From Saccharothrix sp. S26 (GTDB taxonomy: Bacteria; Actinomycetota; Actinomycetes; Mycobacteriales; Pseudonocardiaceae): a stretch of 64,000 bases of DNA. Numbering within the stretch: the stretch's first letter is position 1; every line of letters starts with the position of its first letter. The notes under the pieces were generated by a model, which did not search any database, was not told where the DNA came from, and saw only the letters and a program-made list of their open reading frames with translations. The stretch is taken from positions 286,761 through 350,760 of the forward strand of contig NZ_JAJUWT010000007.1 in the NCBI RefSeq assembly GCF_021390395.1, written 5' to 3'. Shown piece by piece: positions 34,955-43,298 of this stretch. Made by a program: the position numbers and the translations under genes.

Positions 34955-35442
34955 GCACGGCGCTGGAAGTCGCCGCGCGGGTCCGTGACCCGGAGCTGCC
35001 GGTGCTCACGCTGGCCGACCTCGGCGTGCTGCGCGACGTGACCGAGTCCGGCGGGCGGGTGTCGGTGACGATCACGCCCACCTACTCGGGCTGCCCGGCG
35101 CTGGACGAGATGGCCGCCGACCTGCGGCGGTCGCTGCTGGCGGCCGGGTACGCGGAGGTCGACGTGCGGCTGTCGCTGTCGCCCGCGTGGACCACCGACT
35201 GGATCAGCGAGGACGGGTTGCGCAAGCTGCGGGAGGCGGGCATCGCGCCGCCGTCCCGGCTGGGGCCGCGCGCGGTCGGCCCCGTGCCGCTGAACCTGAC
35301 GCCGCCGTCGCGGCGGGTGCCGTGCCCGCGGTGCGGGTCGCCGCGCACCGCGGAGGTGTCGCGCTTCGGGTCGACGGCGTGCAAGGCGCTGCGCCGGTGC
35401 GCGGACTGCGCCGAGCCGTTCGAGCAAGTGAAGGAGATCTGA
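34951..35442 (+). CDS. paaD: PaaD, Fe-S / zinc-ribbon assembly protein of the epoxidase
   Basis: A 163-residue MIP18-type protein thought to help mature the Fe-S centre of the epoxidase reductase. The N-terminal DUF59 domain shows VRDPELPVLTLADLGVLRDV and TYSGCPALDEM. The C-terminus carries a four-cysteine ribbon: CPRCG, then C-K-A-L-R-R-C-ADC. GTG 34951 overlaps paaC (GTGA), and its stop shares a base with the paaE ATG. Confidence 0.93.
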   Translation: MSTALEVAARVRDPELPVLTLADLGVLRDVTESGGRVSVTITPTYSGCPALDEMAADLRRSLLAAGYAEVDVRLSLSPAWTTDWISEDGLRKLREAGIAPPSRLGPRAVGPVPLNLTPPSRRVPCPRCGSPRTAEVSRFGSTACKALRRCADCAEPFEQVKEI

Positions 35443-36476
35443 TGGCGCGGCCGGTGTTCCACAAGCTGACCGTCGCGTCGGTCGAGCGGCTGTGCTCCGA
35501 CGCCGTCGCGGTGACGTTCGAGGTGCCGCCGTCGCTGGCCGGGGAGTTCGCGTTCGCGCCGGGGCAGCACCTGACCGTGCGCAACGGCGACGAGCGGCGG
35601 TCGTACTCGATCTGCGCGCCCGCCGGCGGTCCGCTGCGGATCGGCGTGCGGCGGGTGGACGGCGGGCTGTTCTCCAGCCTGATGGTGGACCGGCTGCAAC
35701 GCGGCGACGTGCTGGAGGTGCTGCCGCCGCAGGGCGGCTTCACCCCGTCCGGCGGGTCGCACCACGGCCTGGTGGTCGCCGGGTCGGGCATCACGCCCGC
35801 GTTGTCGATCGCCGCGTCGGTGCTGGCCGAGGGCGCCGCGGTGACCATGCTGTACGGCAACCGGCGTGCGGACACGGTGATGTTCGCCGACGAGCTGGCG
35901 GACTTGAAGGACCGCTACCCGGCGCGGTTCCAGCTCGTGCACGTCCTGTCGCGGGAGCCGCGCGACGTCGAGCTGTTCACCGGGCGGCTGGACGCGGCGA
36001 AGCTGCGGGCGTTGTTCTCCACCGTCGTGCCGTGGGCGGACGTGGACCAGTGGTGGCTGTGCGGGCCGTACGGGATGGTGCGTGACGCGGAGGACGTGCT
36101 GGCCTCGCTGGGCGTGTCCTCGTCCAGCGTGCACCACGAGCTGTTCTACGTGGACGAGCCGCCGCCCCCGCCGCGCCGCGCCGAACCGTCCTCGGCCGCG
36201 GCCGCCACGGCGACCGTGATCCTGGACGGCCGGACCACGCAGGTGCCGCTGCCGGCGGACGTGCCGATCCTCGACGCGGCCCAGCGGGTGCGCGCCGACC
36301 TGCCGTTCGCGTGCAAGGGCGGCGTGTGCGGCACGTGCCGCGCGCTGGTCACCTCCGGCGAGGTGGAGATGCGGCGGAACTACGCGCTGGAGCCGGCCGA
36401 GGTGGAGGCGGGCTTCGTGCTGACGTGCCAGTCGGTGGCCGTCAGCTCGGCCGTTACCGTGGATTACGACGCCTGA
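35442..36476 (+). CDS. paaE: 1,2-phenylacetyl-CoA epoxidase, reductase subunit E
   Basis: PaaE transfers electrons from NAD(P)H to PaaA. The 344-residue protein has an N-terminal ferredoxin-NADP reductase unit (FAD motif RRSYSICAP; nucleotide-binding GSGITPALSIAASVL and WWLCGPYGMV) and a C-terminal plant-type 2Fe-2S ferredoxin domain with ligands C291, C296, C299 and C329. The two are joined by an unusual Pro/Ala-rich linker (PPPPPRRAEPSSAAAATA). ATG 35442 follows AAGGAG. Last gene of the paa operon; the CoA ligase and later pathway genes are not in the window. Confidence 0.95.
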   Translation: MARPVFHKLTVASVERLCSDAVAVTFEVPPSLAGEFAFAPGQHLTVRNGDERRSYSICAPAGGPLRIGVRRVDGGLFSSLMVDRLQRGDVLEVLPPQGGFTPSGGSHHGLVVAGSGITPALSIAASVLAEGAAVTMLYGNRRADTVMFADELADLKDRYPARFQLVHVLSREPRDVELFTGRLDAAKLRALFSTVVPWADVDQWWLCGPYGMVRDAEDVLASLGVSSSSVHHELFYVDEPPPPPRRAEPSSAAAATATVILDGRTTQVPLPADVPILDAAQRVRADLPFACKGGVCGTCRALVTSGEVEMRRNYALEPAEVEAGFVLTCQSVAVSSAVTVDYDA

Positions 36477-36494
36477 CCTGGCATATTGGGGCCC

Positions 36495-37118
36495 ATGGCA
36501 CGAGCGGCGCTGTGGGGACTGCTCATCGGCACGGCGCTGATGACGGCTCTGATCATGTTCGGCATCTCGTTGCCGTCCTCGCCGGACGGCGAGGTGAACG
36601 TGGCGGTGAGCCTGATCGCGTCCGGCATTGTGGGCGTGGTCATGGGCGGCGTGCCCGGCACCCTGGTGGGCCTGCTCGTCGGCGCGGTCCGCCGCCGACG
36701 CCCGGCACTGGCACCCCCACCACCGCCCCCACTGCCGCTGGCCGTGCCGCCGCCACCTCCGCAGCACGACCGCTGGTCGGCGATGACGGGCCGCTGCGAG
36801 CTGGCCGTGCGCCGGGTGCACGCGGCCGTGGCCACCGTCCCCCCGTCCCCGGCCCGCGACTGGCTGGCCCGCATCGCCGCCCGCTTCGCCGCCGAACTGC
36901 CGGACGTCCGCCGCCTCTCCGACCTGGGCCGCGCCCTGGACGCCGACCAGAACCACCCGGTGACCGAACGCCTGAACGCCGCGGTCCGCGACTTCACCTC
37001 GTTCGAGGACGAGGTGGGCCGAGCCGCCCTGCGCCTGCTGAACCAGACGTCCCTCGACGCGGTCCGCACGGACCTGGAAGTCCTGGAACAACAACTGCCC
37101 CACCTGGGCAACGTTTAG
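36495..37118 (+). CDS. Hypothetical membrane protein with proline-rich linker
   Basis: I do not recognise this 207-residue protein. Two N-terminal hydrophobic segments (LWGLLIGTALMTALIMFGI; VSLIASGIVGVVMGGVPGTLVGLLVGAV) are followed by a Pro-rich linker (PPPPPPLPLAVPPPPPQ) and a helical, coiled-coil-prone cytosolic domain (about 85-205). ATG 36495 lies 7 nt after CATATT (36482-36487), so it may be leaderless. It follows paaE closely but its promoter suggests separate expression. Confidence 0.72.
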   Translation: MARAALWGLLIGTALMTALIMFGISLPSSPDGEVNVAVSLIASGIVGVVMGGVPGTLVGLLVGAVRRRRPALAPPPPPPLPLAVPPPPPQHDRWSAMTGRCELAVRRVHAAVATVPPSPARDWLARIAARFAAELPDVRRLSDLGRALDADQNHPVTERLNAAVRDFTSFEDEVGRAALRLLNQTSLDAVRTDLEVLEQQLPHLGNV

Positions 37119-37138
37119 ACCGAATGCAGCGGCTCGAC

Positions 37139-37461
37139 CTAGCTGGTCGCGGTGGTGATGCCCAGCCCCGGGAACTCGATCCCGCGCGGACCGCCTTGCG
37201 AGCCAAGGTGAAGCCGGGACAACGCCGGTTGCACTTCAAGAAGGAGGGCGACTCTCGGCGAGGTGAGATCGTGGCGCCGACGACCGCCACACGCTGGCGT
37301 TGGTGAGGCGCAAGGTCTTCGCCCTCGACCACGAGCACTTCCGCCCGCACGAGGATCCCATGTTGTGGGCCAGCGACGCGATCGCGTGGTGCTACGGCGC
37401 AGGTGGCGAGTGGAGGCGTCGGGTGGCGGGGCTGATCGAGGGCGTTCACCGGCTCCGATGA
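37139..37461 (+). pseudogene. Remnant of a conserved actinobacterial hypothetical gene
   Basis: Two pieces of one recognisable protein type survive in different frames. Upstream: ARTALRAKVKPGQRRLHFKKEGDSRRGEIVA, stopping at about 37306. Downstream (37267-37461): RRKVFALDHEHFRPHEDPMLWASDAIAWCYGAGGEWRRRVAGLIEGV, then TGA. Intact relatives (about 200 residues) have the GQRRLHFxKE block near the N-terminus and the PLLWxPDAVAWxYGxGGxWRRR block at the C-terminus. The middle is deleted and the frame is lost. There is no start codon in good context. I see no other gene between 37119 and 37579. Confidence 0.65.
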
Positions 37462-37476
37462 CCCTGAACAGCGCGA

Positions 37477-37513
37477 AACCCGGCAAACGACCGTCCGGAC
37501 GGTGAACCGGGTT
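37477..37513. repeat. Nested palindrome
   Basis: AACCCGG (37477-37483) and CCGGGTT (37507-37513) enclose the perfect 14-bp palindrome ACCGTCCGGACGGT (37490-37503). It lies between a gene remnant and the end of the opposite-strand phosphatase gene, and could act as a terminator for either direction or as a binding site. Confidence 0.5.
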
Positions 37514-37579
37514 CACTTCCAGACCCTACTGGGCCTGGCGTGACCGAGCATACACAGCAGGAGCGATCCGCCAAACGGC

Positions 37580-38404
37580 CTAACGAGCCGTTGACGCCTG
37601 CCACCAGGACAGGACTTCCTCCGCGACCTCCGGCATGGCGACGAGCAGGCCGTCCACCGGCAGGGCGGTGTCCTCGCCCCGGCGGTCCAGCACCGCCGCG
37701 CCCGACTCGACGGCCAGGGCGACCGCGCCGGCCACGTCCCACTCGTGGTAGCTGTCCAGCACGGCGGCCGCGGCGTGGCCCAGGGCCACTTGGGCGACGG
37801 CCAGGGCCTTCGACCCCAGGACGCGCACGCCCGTGCCCGCCACCGCGGCCCGCGAGATGAACTCGCCCATGCCCGGCCACGGGCCCGTCCGCGTCATCTC
37901 CGTGCACACGATCGAGCTGACCGCCTGGTCACCCAGCCGCACCGGCGTCCCGTTCGCCCTCATGCCGCGCCCCCGCGCGGCGGCGTAGATCTGGGCCCGG
38001 TACGGGTCCGCGACCACGCCCACGACCGGACCCCACCGGTCGACCAACGCCAGGCTGTACGCGCACCACGGCACGCCGGCGACGTAGTTCGCGGTCCCGT
38101 CGACAGGGTCCACCACCCAGCGGAACTCCGCGTCGCTGGCCACGTCCGGGTCGGTGTCCTCGCAGAACACCGGGATGCGCGGGAACTCGGCCGTCAGCAC
38201 GCGCCGCGTGTGCCGCTCCAACGTCCGGTCGGTGTCGGTCACCCAGTCGAACGGCGAGGCGTCGTCGTCGGGCCGCGCGCCGCGCCCCGCGGTCGCCATG
38301 ATCACGTCGGACGCGTCGTTGGCGAGGCGGCCCGCTACCTCCAGCGCGATCGACACCAGGCCGGGATCGACGGGCTGCGCGGGTCGGGACGACAAGACGG
38401 TCAT
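37580..38404 (-). CDS. Inositol monophosphatase family protein
   Basis: A 274-residue Mg-dependent sugar-phosphate phosphatase. Metal-binding motifs: [35 protein letters not shown] (the DPxDGTxN signature) and the C-terminal [15 protein letters not shown]. Members include SuhB/ImpA-type inositol phosphatases and HisN-type histidinol-phosphatases, and sequence inspection cannot separate these. It is divergent from two glycosyltransferases resembling enzymes of inositol-lipid or mannolipid synthesis, which makes an inositol-1-phosphatase role attractive but unproven. Confidence 0.85.
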   Translation of the reverse strand: MTVLSSRPAQPVDPGLVSIALEVAGRLANDASDVIMATAGRGARPDDDASPFDWVTDTDRTLERHTRRVLTAEFPRIPVFCEDTDPDVASDAEFRWVVDPVDGTANYVAGVPWCAYSLALVDRWGPVVGVVADPYRAQIYAAARGRGMRANGTPVRLGDQAVSSIVCTEMTRTGPWPGMGEFISRAAVAGTGVRVLGSKALAVAQVALGHAAAAVLDSYHEWDVAGAVALAVESGAAVLDRRGEDTALPVDGLLVAMPEVAEEVLSWWQASTAR

Positions 38405-38548
38405 GCCGACCTAGTGTCACCGCACGGAGTGACCGAGTCGCGTACTCCAGGTGAACCCGGGGCCAACGTCAACCGCGACGCGAGGAGTTCGGCGGGCGTT
38501 CGCCGAGGTGTCACGCCGCCGTGTCCTTCGCACCGCAGGGTGATCGGC

Positions 38549-39652
38549 GTGCGCGTAGCGATCGTCACCGAGAGCTTCCTCCCCCAGGTCAACGGGGTGA
38601 CCAACTCCGTGCTGCGGGTGCTGGACCACCTGCGGGCGCACGGTCACCGGGCGCTGGTCGTCGCGCCGGGCGCGGGTGAAGACCACCATCGCGGCACGCC
38701 CGTCGTGCGGGTGCCGTCGGTGGACCTGCCGAGGTTCAGCTCGCTGCCCGTCGGGGTGCCCACGCGCAAGGTGCTGACCGCGCTGGCCGACTTCCGGCCG
38801 GACGTCGTGCACCTGGCGAGCCCGTTCGTGATGGGTGCGCGCGGCCTGTCCGCGGCACGCAAGCTCGGCGTCCCGACGGTCGCGGTCTACCAGACCGACA
38901 TCGCCGGGTTCGCGGGCCACTACGGCCTCGGCCTCACCGCCCGCGCCGCGTGGCGGTGGACGCGTCGGCTGCACGCCCAGGCCGACCGCACGCTCGCGCC
39001 GTCGACGTGGGCCGTGGAGGCGCTGCGGGAGCACGGCGTGCCGCGCGTGCACCGGTGGGCACGCGGGGTGGACGTCGAGCTGTTCCACCCCTCCCGGCGG
39101 GACGACGCGTTGCGCGCCTCGCTCGCGCCGGGCGGTGAACTGCTGGTCGGCTACGTCGGCCGCTTGTCGCCGGAGAAGCGGGTGGACCGGCTCGCGGCGC
39201 TCGCGGACCTGCCGGGCGTGCGGCTGGTGGTGGTCGGCGAGGGACCGGAGGAGGCGCGGTTGCGGCGGGACCTGCCCGGCGCGGCGTTCCTCGGGTTCCG
39301 CAGCGGCGCGGACCTGGCCGCGGCCTACGCGAGCCTGGACGTGTTCGTGCACACCGGCCCGCACGAGACGTTCTGCCAGGCCGTGCAGGAGGCGTTGGCC
39401 AGCGGCGTGCCGGTGGTCGCGCCGGACGCGGGCGGGCCGCGCGACCTCGTGCGGCCGAACACCGGGTACCTGTTCTCCGACGACGAGCAGCTGCGGCGGG
39501 CCGTGGTCGAGCTGGGCGACCCGTTGCGCCGCCGCCAGTTCGGGCAGGCGGCCCGGCGCTGGGTGCGCGGGCGGACGTGGTCGGCGGTGTGCGACGAGCT
39601 GCTCGGCCACTACGCGGCCGTGCTGGACCTGCCGGAGCGCCGCGCGGCATGA
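38549..39652 (+). CDS. GT4 glycosyltransferase (MgtA/PimB-like mannosyltransferase)
   Basis: A 367-residue GT-B fold retaining glycosyltransferase of family GT4. The N-terminal acceptor domain opens with [24 protein letters not shown]. The C-terminal donor domain has [23 protein letters not shown] and the EX7E-type [30 protein letters not shown]. This resembles mycobacterial MgtA (Rv0557), a GDP-mannose alpha-mannosyltransferase that likewise lies upstream of menG. GTG 38549 is placed 8 nt after GCAGGG, and GTG 38540 is in frame. Its stop overlaps the next gene. Confidence 0.86.
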   Translation: MRVAIVTESFLPQVNGVTNSVLRVLDHLRAHGHRALVVAPGAGEDHHRGTPVVRVPSVDLPRFSSLPVGVPTRKVLTALADFRPDVVHLASPFVMGARGLSAARKLGVPTVAVYQTDIAGFAGHYGLGLTARAAWRWTRRLHAQADRTLAPSTWAVEALREHGVPRVHRWARGVDVELFHPSRRDDALRASLAPGGELLVGYVGRLSPEKRVDRLAALADLPGVRLVVVGEGPEEARLRRDLPGAAFLGFRSGADLAAAYASLDVFVHTGPHETFCQAVQEALASGVPVVAPDAGGPRDLVRPNTGYLFSDDEQLRRAVVELGDPLRRRQFGQAARRWVRGRTWSAVCDELLGHYAAVLDLPERRAA

Positions 39653-40758
39653 GGATCGTCCAGTTGGCCAACTTCTACGGTCCGCGCTCGGGTGGGTTGC
39701 GCACGGCGTTGCACCACCTCGGCAGCGGTTACGCGGCCAACGGCCACCAGGTCACGCTGGTCGTGCCCGGTCCGGCGCACGCCGACGAGCGGTTGTCGCC
39801 GGGCGTGCGGCGGATCACGCTGCCCGCGCCGCGCATCCCCGGCGCGGGCGGGTACCGGGCGGTGGACCCGTGGCGCGTGCGGGCGCTGCTGGACCACCTG
39901 TCGCCGGACCGGCTGGAGGTGTCGGACCGGCTCACGTTGCGCGGGATGGGCCGGTGGGCGGCGGAGCGCGGCGTGCCCAGCGTGGTGATCTCGCACGAGC
40001 GGCTGGACCGGCTGCTGGAGCAGTTCCTGCTGCCCCCGCCGCTGGCCCGGCAGGGGGCGGACTGGGCGAACGCGCGGATGGCGGCGTCCTACGACACGGT
40101 GGTGTGCACGACGGAGTTCGCGCGGGAGGAGTTCGACCGGATCGGCGCGCGCAACGTGGCGCGCGTGCCGCTGGGCGTCGACCTGCGGACGTTCACCCCG
40201 ACCCGGCACGACCGGTCGTTGAAGGCGGACCTCGCGCGGGGCGCGGACGCGCTGCTCGTGCACTGCGGGCGGTTGTCGCCGGAGAAGCACGTGGAGCGCA
40301 GCGTCGACACGGCGGCCGAGCTGCACGCGGCGGGGCACGACGTGCGGCTGGTGATCGCCGGTGACGGGCCGCGCCGCGAGGCGCTGGAACGCCGTGCCGC
40401 CGGGCTGCCGGTGACGTTCCTGGGCTTCGTCGACCGGCGTTCGGCCGTCGCCGACCTCCTCGCCTCGGCCGACGTCTCGCTCGCCCCCGGCCCGCACGAG
40501 ACGTTCGGCCTGGCCGCTCTCGAGGCGTTGGCCTCCGGCACCCCGGTCGTCGTCTCCGCCTCGTCCGCGTTGCGCGAGATCGTCCAGCCGGGCTGCGGTG
40601 CCGCCGTGCCCGACCACGCCCCGGCGTTCGCGGGTGCCGTGACGGCCCTGCTGGACCACCCGGAGCCGACCCGCCGTTCCGCGGCCAGGGCCCGCGCCGA
40701 GCAGTACCCGTGGCAAGCCGCCGTCACGGGCATGCTGACCGCCCTGCGCGCCACCTGA
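39649..40758 (+). CDS. GT4 glycosyltransferase
   Basis: A second GT-B glycosyltransferase (369 residues). N-terminus [25 protein letters not shown], donor domain [21 protein letters not shown] and [32 protein letters not shown]. It is only moderately similar to its neighbour, so the pair probably performs successive steps. ATG 39649 overlaps the previous stop (ATGA). Donor and acceptor unknown; mannose and a lipid acceptor are inference from context. A palindromic repeat element begins 8 nt after the stop. Confidence 0.86.
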   Translation: MRIVQLANFYGPRSGGLRTALHHLGSGYAANGHQVTLVVPGPAHADERLSPGVRRITLPAPRIPGAGGYRAVDPWRVRALLDHLSPDRLEVSDRLTLRGMGRWAAERGVPSVVISHERLDRLLEQFLLPPPLARQGADWANARMAASYDTVVCTTEFAREEFDRIGARNVARVPLGVDLRTFTPTRHDRSLKADLARGADALLVHCGRLSPEKHVERSVDTAAELHAAGHDVRLVIAGDGPRREALERRAAGLPVTFLGFVDRRSAVADLLASADVSLAPGPHETFGLAALEALASGTPVVVSASSALREIVQPGCGAAVPDHAPAFAGAVTALLDHPEPTRRSAARARAEQYPWQAAVTGMLTALRAT

Positions 40759-40765
40759 CCCCGCG

Positions 40766-40948
40766 CGAGTCCTACGTTCGCGTCGCGAGTGTCCTACGTT
40801 CAGAACACCCGAATTCAACGCTCAGAACACGCCGGTCGGTCCTGAGCGTTCAACTCGGGGGTTCTGAACGTAGGACTCTCGCGTTCTGAACGTAGGACTC
40901 ACGCGTTCTGAACGTAGGACACTCGCGTTCTGAGCGTAGGACTCGCGC
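40766..40948. repeat. Palindromic intergenic repeat element, copy 1, with four tandem 22-bp units
   Basis: Two 35-nt arms (40791-40825 and 40842-40876) are inverted copies with 32 of 35 matches and a 16-nt loop. The outer half of each arm is built on GTCCTACGTTCAGAAC and the inner half on CCCGAGTTGAACGCTCAG. The right arm runs into four head-to-tail 22-bp units starting at 40861, 40883, 40905 and 40927, each of the type TTCTGAACGTAGGACTC plus a CGC end. A further GAGTCCTACGTTC lies at 40767. A second copy of the whole design is at 60.3 kb. Confidence 0.92.
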
Positions 40949-40981
40949 GCGGGGGGTGGGGGCGTCACTTAGGCTTCCGGC

Positions 40982-41680
40982 ATGGCGCGTGCAGGTCTGG
41001 ACAAGAACCCCCGCGAGGTCGCCGAGATGTTCGACGGCGTGGCCAGGGGCTACGACCGGACGAACTCGGTCATGACGCTCGGGTTCGACCGGCGCTGGCG
41101 CGAGTGGAGCAGGCGGGTGCTGGACGCCAGGCCCGGCGAGAAGGTGCTCGACCTCGCCGCCGGCACGGCGGTGTCCACGGTCGAGTACGCCGCGTCGGGC
41201 GCGTGGTGCGTGGCGGCCGACTTCTCGTTGGGGATGCTCCTGGGCGGCGCCCACCGACCGGTGCCGAAGGTCGCCGCCGACGCCCTGCGCCTGCCGTTCG
41301 CCGACGACTCGTTCGACGCCGTCACGGTGTCCTTCGGCCTGCGCAACTTCAACGACACCGAGGCCGCCCTGCGCGAGATGGCCCGCGTGGTCAAGCCCGG
41401 CGGGCGGCTCGTGGTGTGCGAGGTCTCCACGCCCACCTTCCGCCCTTTCCGCTTCGTCTACATGCGCTACCTGCTGCGCCTCCTGCCGCTCATCGCCCGG
41501 TTCGTGTCCTCCAACCCGGAGGCGTACTCCTACCTCGCCGAGTCCATGCGCACGTGGCCCGACCAGCGCGCGCTCGGCGAGATCGTGGCCCGCGCCGGCT
41601 GGGAGGACGTCGCCTGGATGAACCTCACCGGCGGCATGGTGGCGCTGCACCGCGGCACGAAGCCCGCACCGCCCGCCTAA
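40982..41680 (+). CDS. menG: Demethylmenaquinone methyltransferase
   Basis: MenG (UbiE family) methylates demethylmenaquinone at the naphthoquinone ring with SAM. The 232-residue protein shows [25 protein letters not shown], the SAM loop [43 protein letters not shown] and the C-terminal [23 protein letters not shown] 40982 lies 6 nt after TAGGCT (40970-40975), a leaderless start immediately downstream of the repeat element, whose arms end 21 nt before that box. Confidence 0.96.
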   Translation: MARAGLDKNPREVAEMFDGVARGYDRTNSVMTLGFDRRWREWSRRVLDARPGEKVLDLAAGTAVSTVEYAASGAWCVAADFSLGMLLGGAHRPVPKVAADALRLPFADDSFDAVTVSFGLRNFNDTEAALREMARVVKPGGRLVVCEVSTPTFRPFRFVYMRYLLRLLPLIARFVSSNPEAYSYLAESMRTWPDQRALGEIVARAGWEDVAWMNLTGGMVALHRGTKPAPPA

Positions 41681-41776
41681 CGGGCCGCCCGCGCGGCGCG
41701 CCGAGCCCGCAAAGCCCTCAGCGACCCGCAAGTAGACTCGCGCTGGACTTTGTGAACACGGGCACAAGGAGCGGGG

Positions 41777-43054
41777 ATGACGACTCCCAGCCGCCGCAAG
41801 GCAGGCGAGGACGCCGAGGTGATCGTGGTCGGTGCGGGGCCCGCGGGCTCCACCGCGGCCACCTACCTGGCACGCGCGGGCCTGGACGTGGTGCTGCTGG
41901 AGAAGAGCACCTTCCCCCGCGAGAAGGTGTGCGGCGACGGCCTGACCCCGCGCGGGGTCAAGCAGCTCATCGACCTCGGCATCGACACCCGCGAGGAAGC
42001 GGGCTGGCTGCACAACCGCGGCCTGCGCGTGGTCGGCGGCGGCGTCACGCTGGAGCTGGACTGGCCCGAGCTGGCCACGTTCCCGCCTTACGGCCTGGTG
42101 CGCCCGAGGCAGGACTTCGACGAGATGCTGGCGAACACCGCGGTCGCCGCGGGCGCGCGGATGCACCAGCAGACCACGGTCACGGGCGCGCTGGTCGAGC
42201 GCGGCCGCGTGGTGGGCGTGCAGGCCAAGCAGGGCCCGGGCAAGGAGCCGGTCACCTACCGCGCCCCGATCGTGCTGGCCTGCGACGGGGTGAGCGCCCG
42301 CCTGGCCCTCAGCGTCGGCATCCAGAAGGACGACGCCAAGCCGATGGGCGTGGCGGTCCGCCGCTACTACGCCAGCCCCCGCACGAAGGACGACTACCTG
42401 GAGTCGCACCTGGAGCTGTGGGACCGCGCCAACGACGTGCTGCTGCCCGGCTACGGCTGGATCTTCGGCATGGGCGACGGCACGGTGAACGTCGGCCTGG
42501 GCATCCTGAGCACCTCGAAGGCCTACGGCACCACGGACTACCGCGCGTTGCTCAAGAGCTGGCTGGACGGCACCCCGGAGGAGTGGGGTTTCCGCGAGGA
42601 GAACGCCACCGGCAAGATCGGCGGCGCGGCCCTGCCGATGGGGCTGAACCGCAAGCCGCACTACCGCGACGGCCTGCTGCTCGTCGGTGACGCGGGCGGC
42701 ATGGTCAACCCGTTCAACGGCGAGGGCATCGGCTACGCGATGGAGTCGGCCCGGATCGCGGCCGAGACCGTGGTGCAGGCGCTGGCGCGTCAGGGCGCGA
42801 GCCGAGAGCGCGCGCTGCACGGCTACCCGGTGCGCATCGAGCAGGCCCTGGGCAGCTACTACCGGCTCGGCAACATCTTCAGCAAGCTCATCGGCAACCC
42901 CACTGTGATGCGCACGGCGACGAAGTACGGGCTGCCGCGCAAGACGCTGATGAGGCTGGTCCTGAAGCTCCTCGCGGGCCTTTACGACCCGAAGGACGGC
43001 GACTCGTTCGACCGCATCATCACCGCCGCGACGAAACTCGCCCCAACGGCGTAA
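41777..43054 (+). CDS. menJ: Menaquinone reductase / geranylgeranyl-reductase family flavoprotein
   Basis: A 425-residue FAD-dependent reductase. Rossmann motif VVGAGPAGSTAATYLARAGLDVVLLEKSTFPREKVCGDGLTPRG (the PREKVCGD block is diagnostic of GG reductases) and GDAGGMVNPFNGEGIGYAMESARIAAE. In mycobacteria the homologue MenJ (Rv0561c) saturates one isoprene unit of MK-9. TAGACT at 41732-41737 is a candidate -10, and AAGGAGCGGGG precedes ATG 41777. It follows menG and ends at a strong terminator before nuo. Confidence 0.92.
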   Translation: MTTPSRRKAGEDAEVIVVGAGPAGSTAATYLARAGLDVVLLEKSTFPREKVCGDGLTPRGVKQLIDLGIDTREEAGWLHNRGLRVVGGGVTLELDWPELATFPPYGLVRPRQDFDEMLANTAVAAGARMHQQTTVTGALVERGRVVGVQAKQGPGKEPVTYRAPIVLACDGVSARLALSVGIQKDDAKPMGVAVRRYYASPRTKDDYLESHLELWDRANDVLLPGYGWIFGMGDGTVNVGLGILSTSKAYGTTDYRALLKSWLDGTPEEWGFREENATGKIGGAALPMGLNRKPHYRDGLLLVGDAGGMVNPFNGEGIGYAMESARIAAETVVQALARQGASRERALHGYPVRIEQALGSYYRLGNIFSKLIGNPTVMRTATKYGLPRKTLMRLVLKLLAGLYDPKDGDSFDRIITAATKLAPTA

Positions 43055-43074
43055 CGGCACTCCGCTAACCGACG

Positions 43075-43110
43075 CAGCACCGTCCTTCGGGACGGTGCTG
43101 TTTCGTTTTC
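43075..43110 (+). terminator. Rho-independent terminator after menJ
   Basis: CAGCACCGTCC (43075-43085), a TTCG tetraloop, and GGACGGTGCTG (43090-43100) form a perfect 11-bp stem followed by TTTCGTTTTC. It is the clearest intrinsic terminator in the window. Confidence 0.93.
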
Positions 43111-43216
43111 GGTGTGGTCCCGTTCACGGATGGCTCGCCCAACTGTTGATCTGCACCGAAAAAGTGCAGGTCAGCGCCTATGGCAGGGGGGCTCGTCACG
43201 CCTGTGTGTGACGTTC

Positions 43217-43222
43217 TACACT
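43217..43222 (+). promoter_or_regulatory. Candidate nuo operon -10 box
   Basis: TACACT fits TANNNT. Transcription would begin near 43229, just upstream of the first Rex-type box. No convincing -35 is seen. The 345-nt gap between menJ and nuoA also holds a small CTGCAC/GTGCAG dyad at 43151-43169. Confidence 0.45.
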
Positions 43223-43234
43223 GGCCCTCAGGTC

Positions 43235-43252
43235 TTGTGAATCACTTCACAA
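43235..43252. promoter_or_regulatory. Rex-type operator 1 upstream of nuoA
   Basis: TTGTGAATCACTTCACAA is a perfect TTGTGAA-N4-TTCACAA dyad, matching the Rex (NADH/NAD+ sensor) consensus known from Streptomyces, where nuo is among the targets. It lies about 6 nt past the predicted transcription start. Confidence 0.85.
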
Positions 43253-43266
43253 CCGGCTGGGATGGC

Positions 43267-43284
43267 TTGTGAAGTGTTTCACAA
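43267..43284. promoter_or_regulatory. Rex-type operator 2 upstream of nuoA
   Basis: TTGTGAAGTGTTTCACAA is a second perfect TTGTGAA-N4-TTCACAA dyad, extended by C/G at both ends. Its centre is 32 bp from site 1, about three helical turns, so two Rex dimers would bind the same DNA face. Confidence 0.85.
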
Positions 43285-43298
43285 GCGACCTGCGGATT

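Noticed and set aside
37139..37516. Minus-strand open frames in the gene-poor gap
   Set aside because: No domain features or ribosome sites; the plus strand shows the remnant of a known protein type.
40861..40948. Possible CRISPR array
   Set aside because: The 22-bp units are directly contiguous with no spacers and there are no cas genes.
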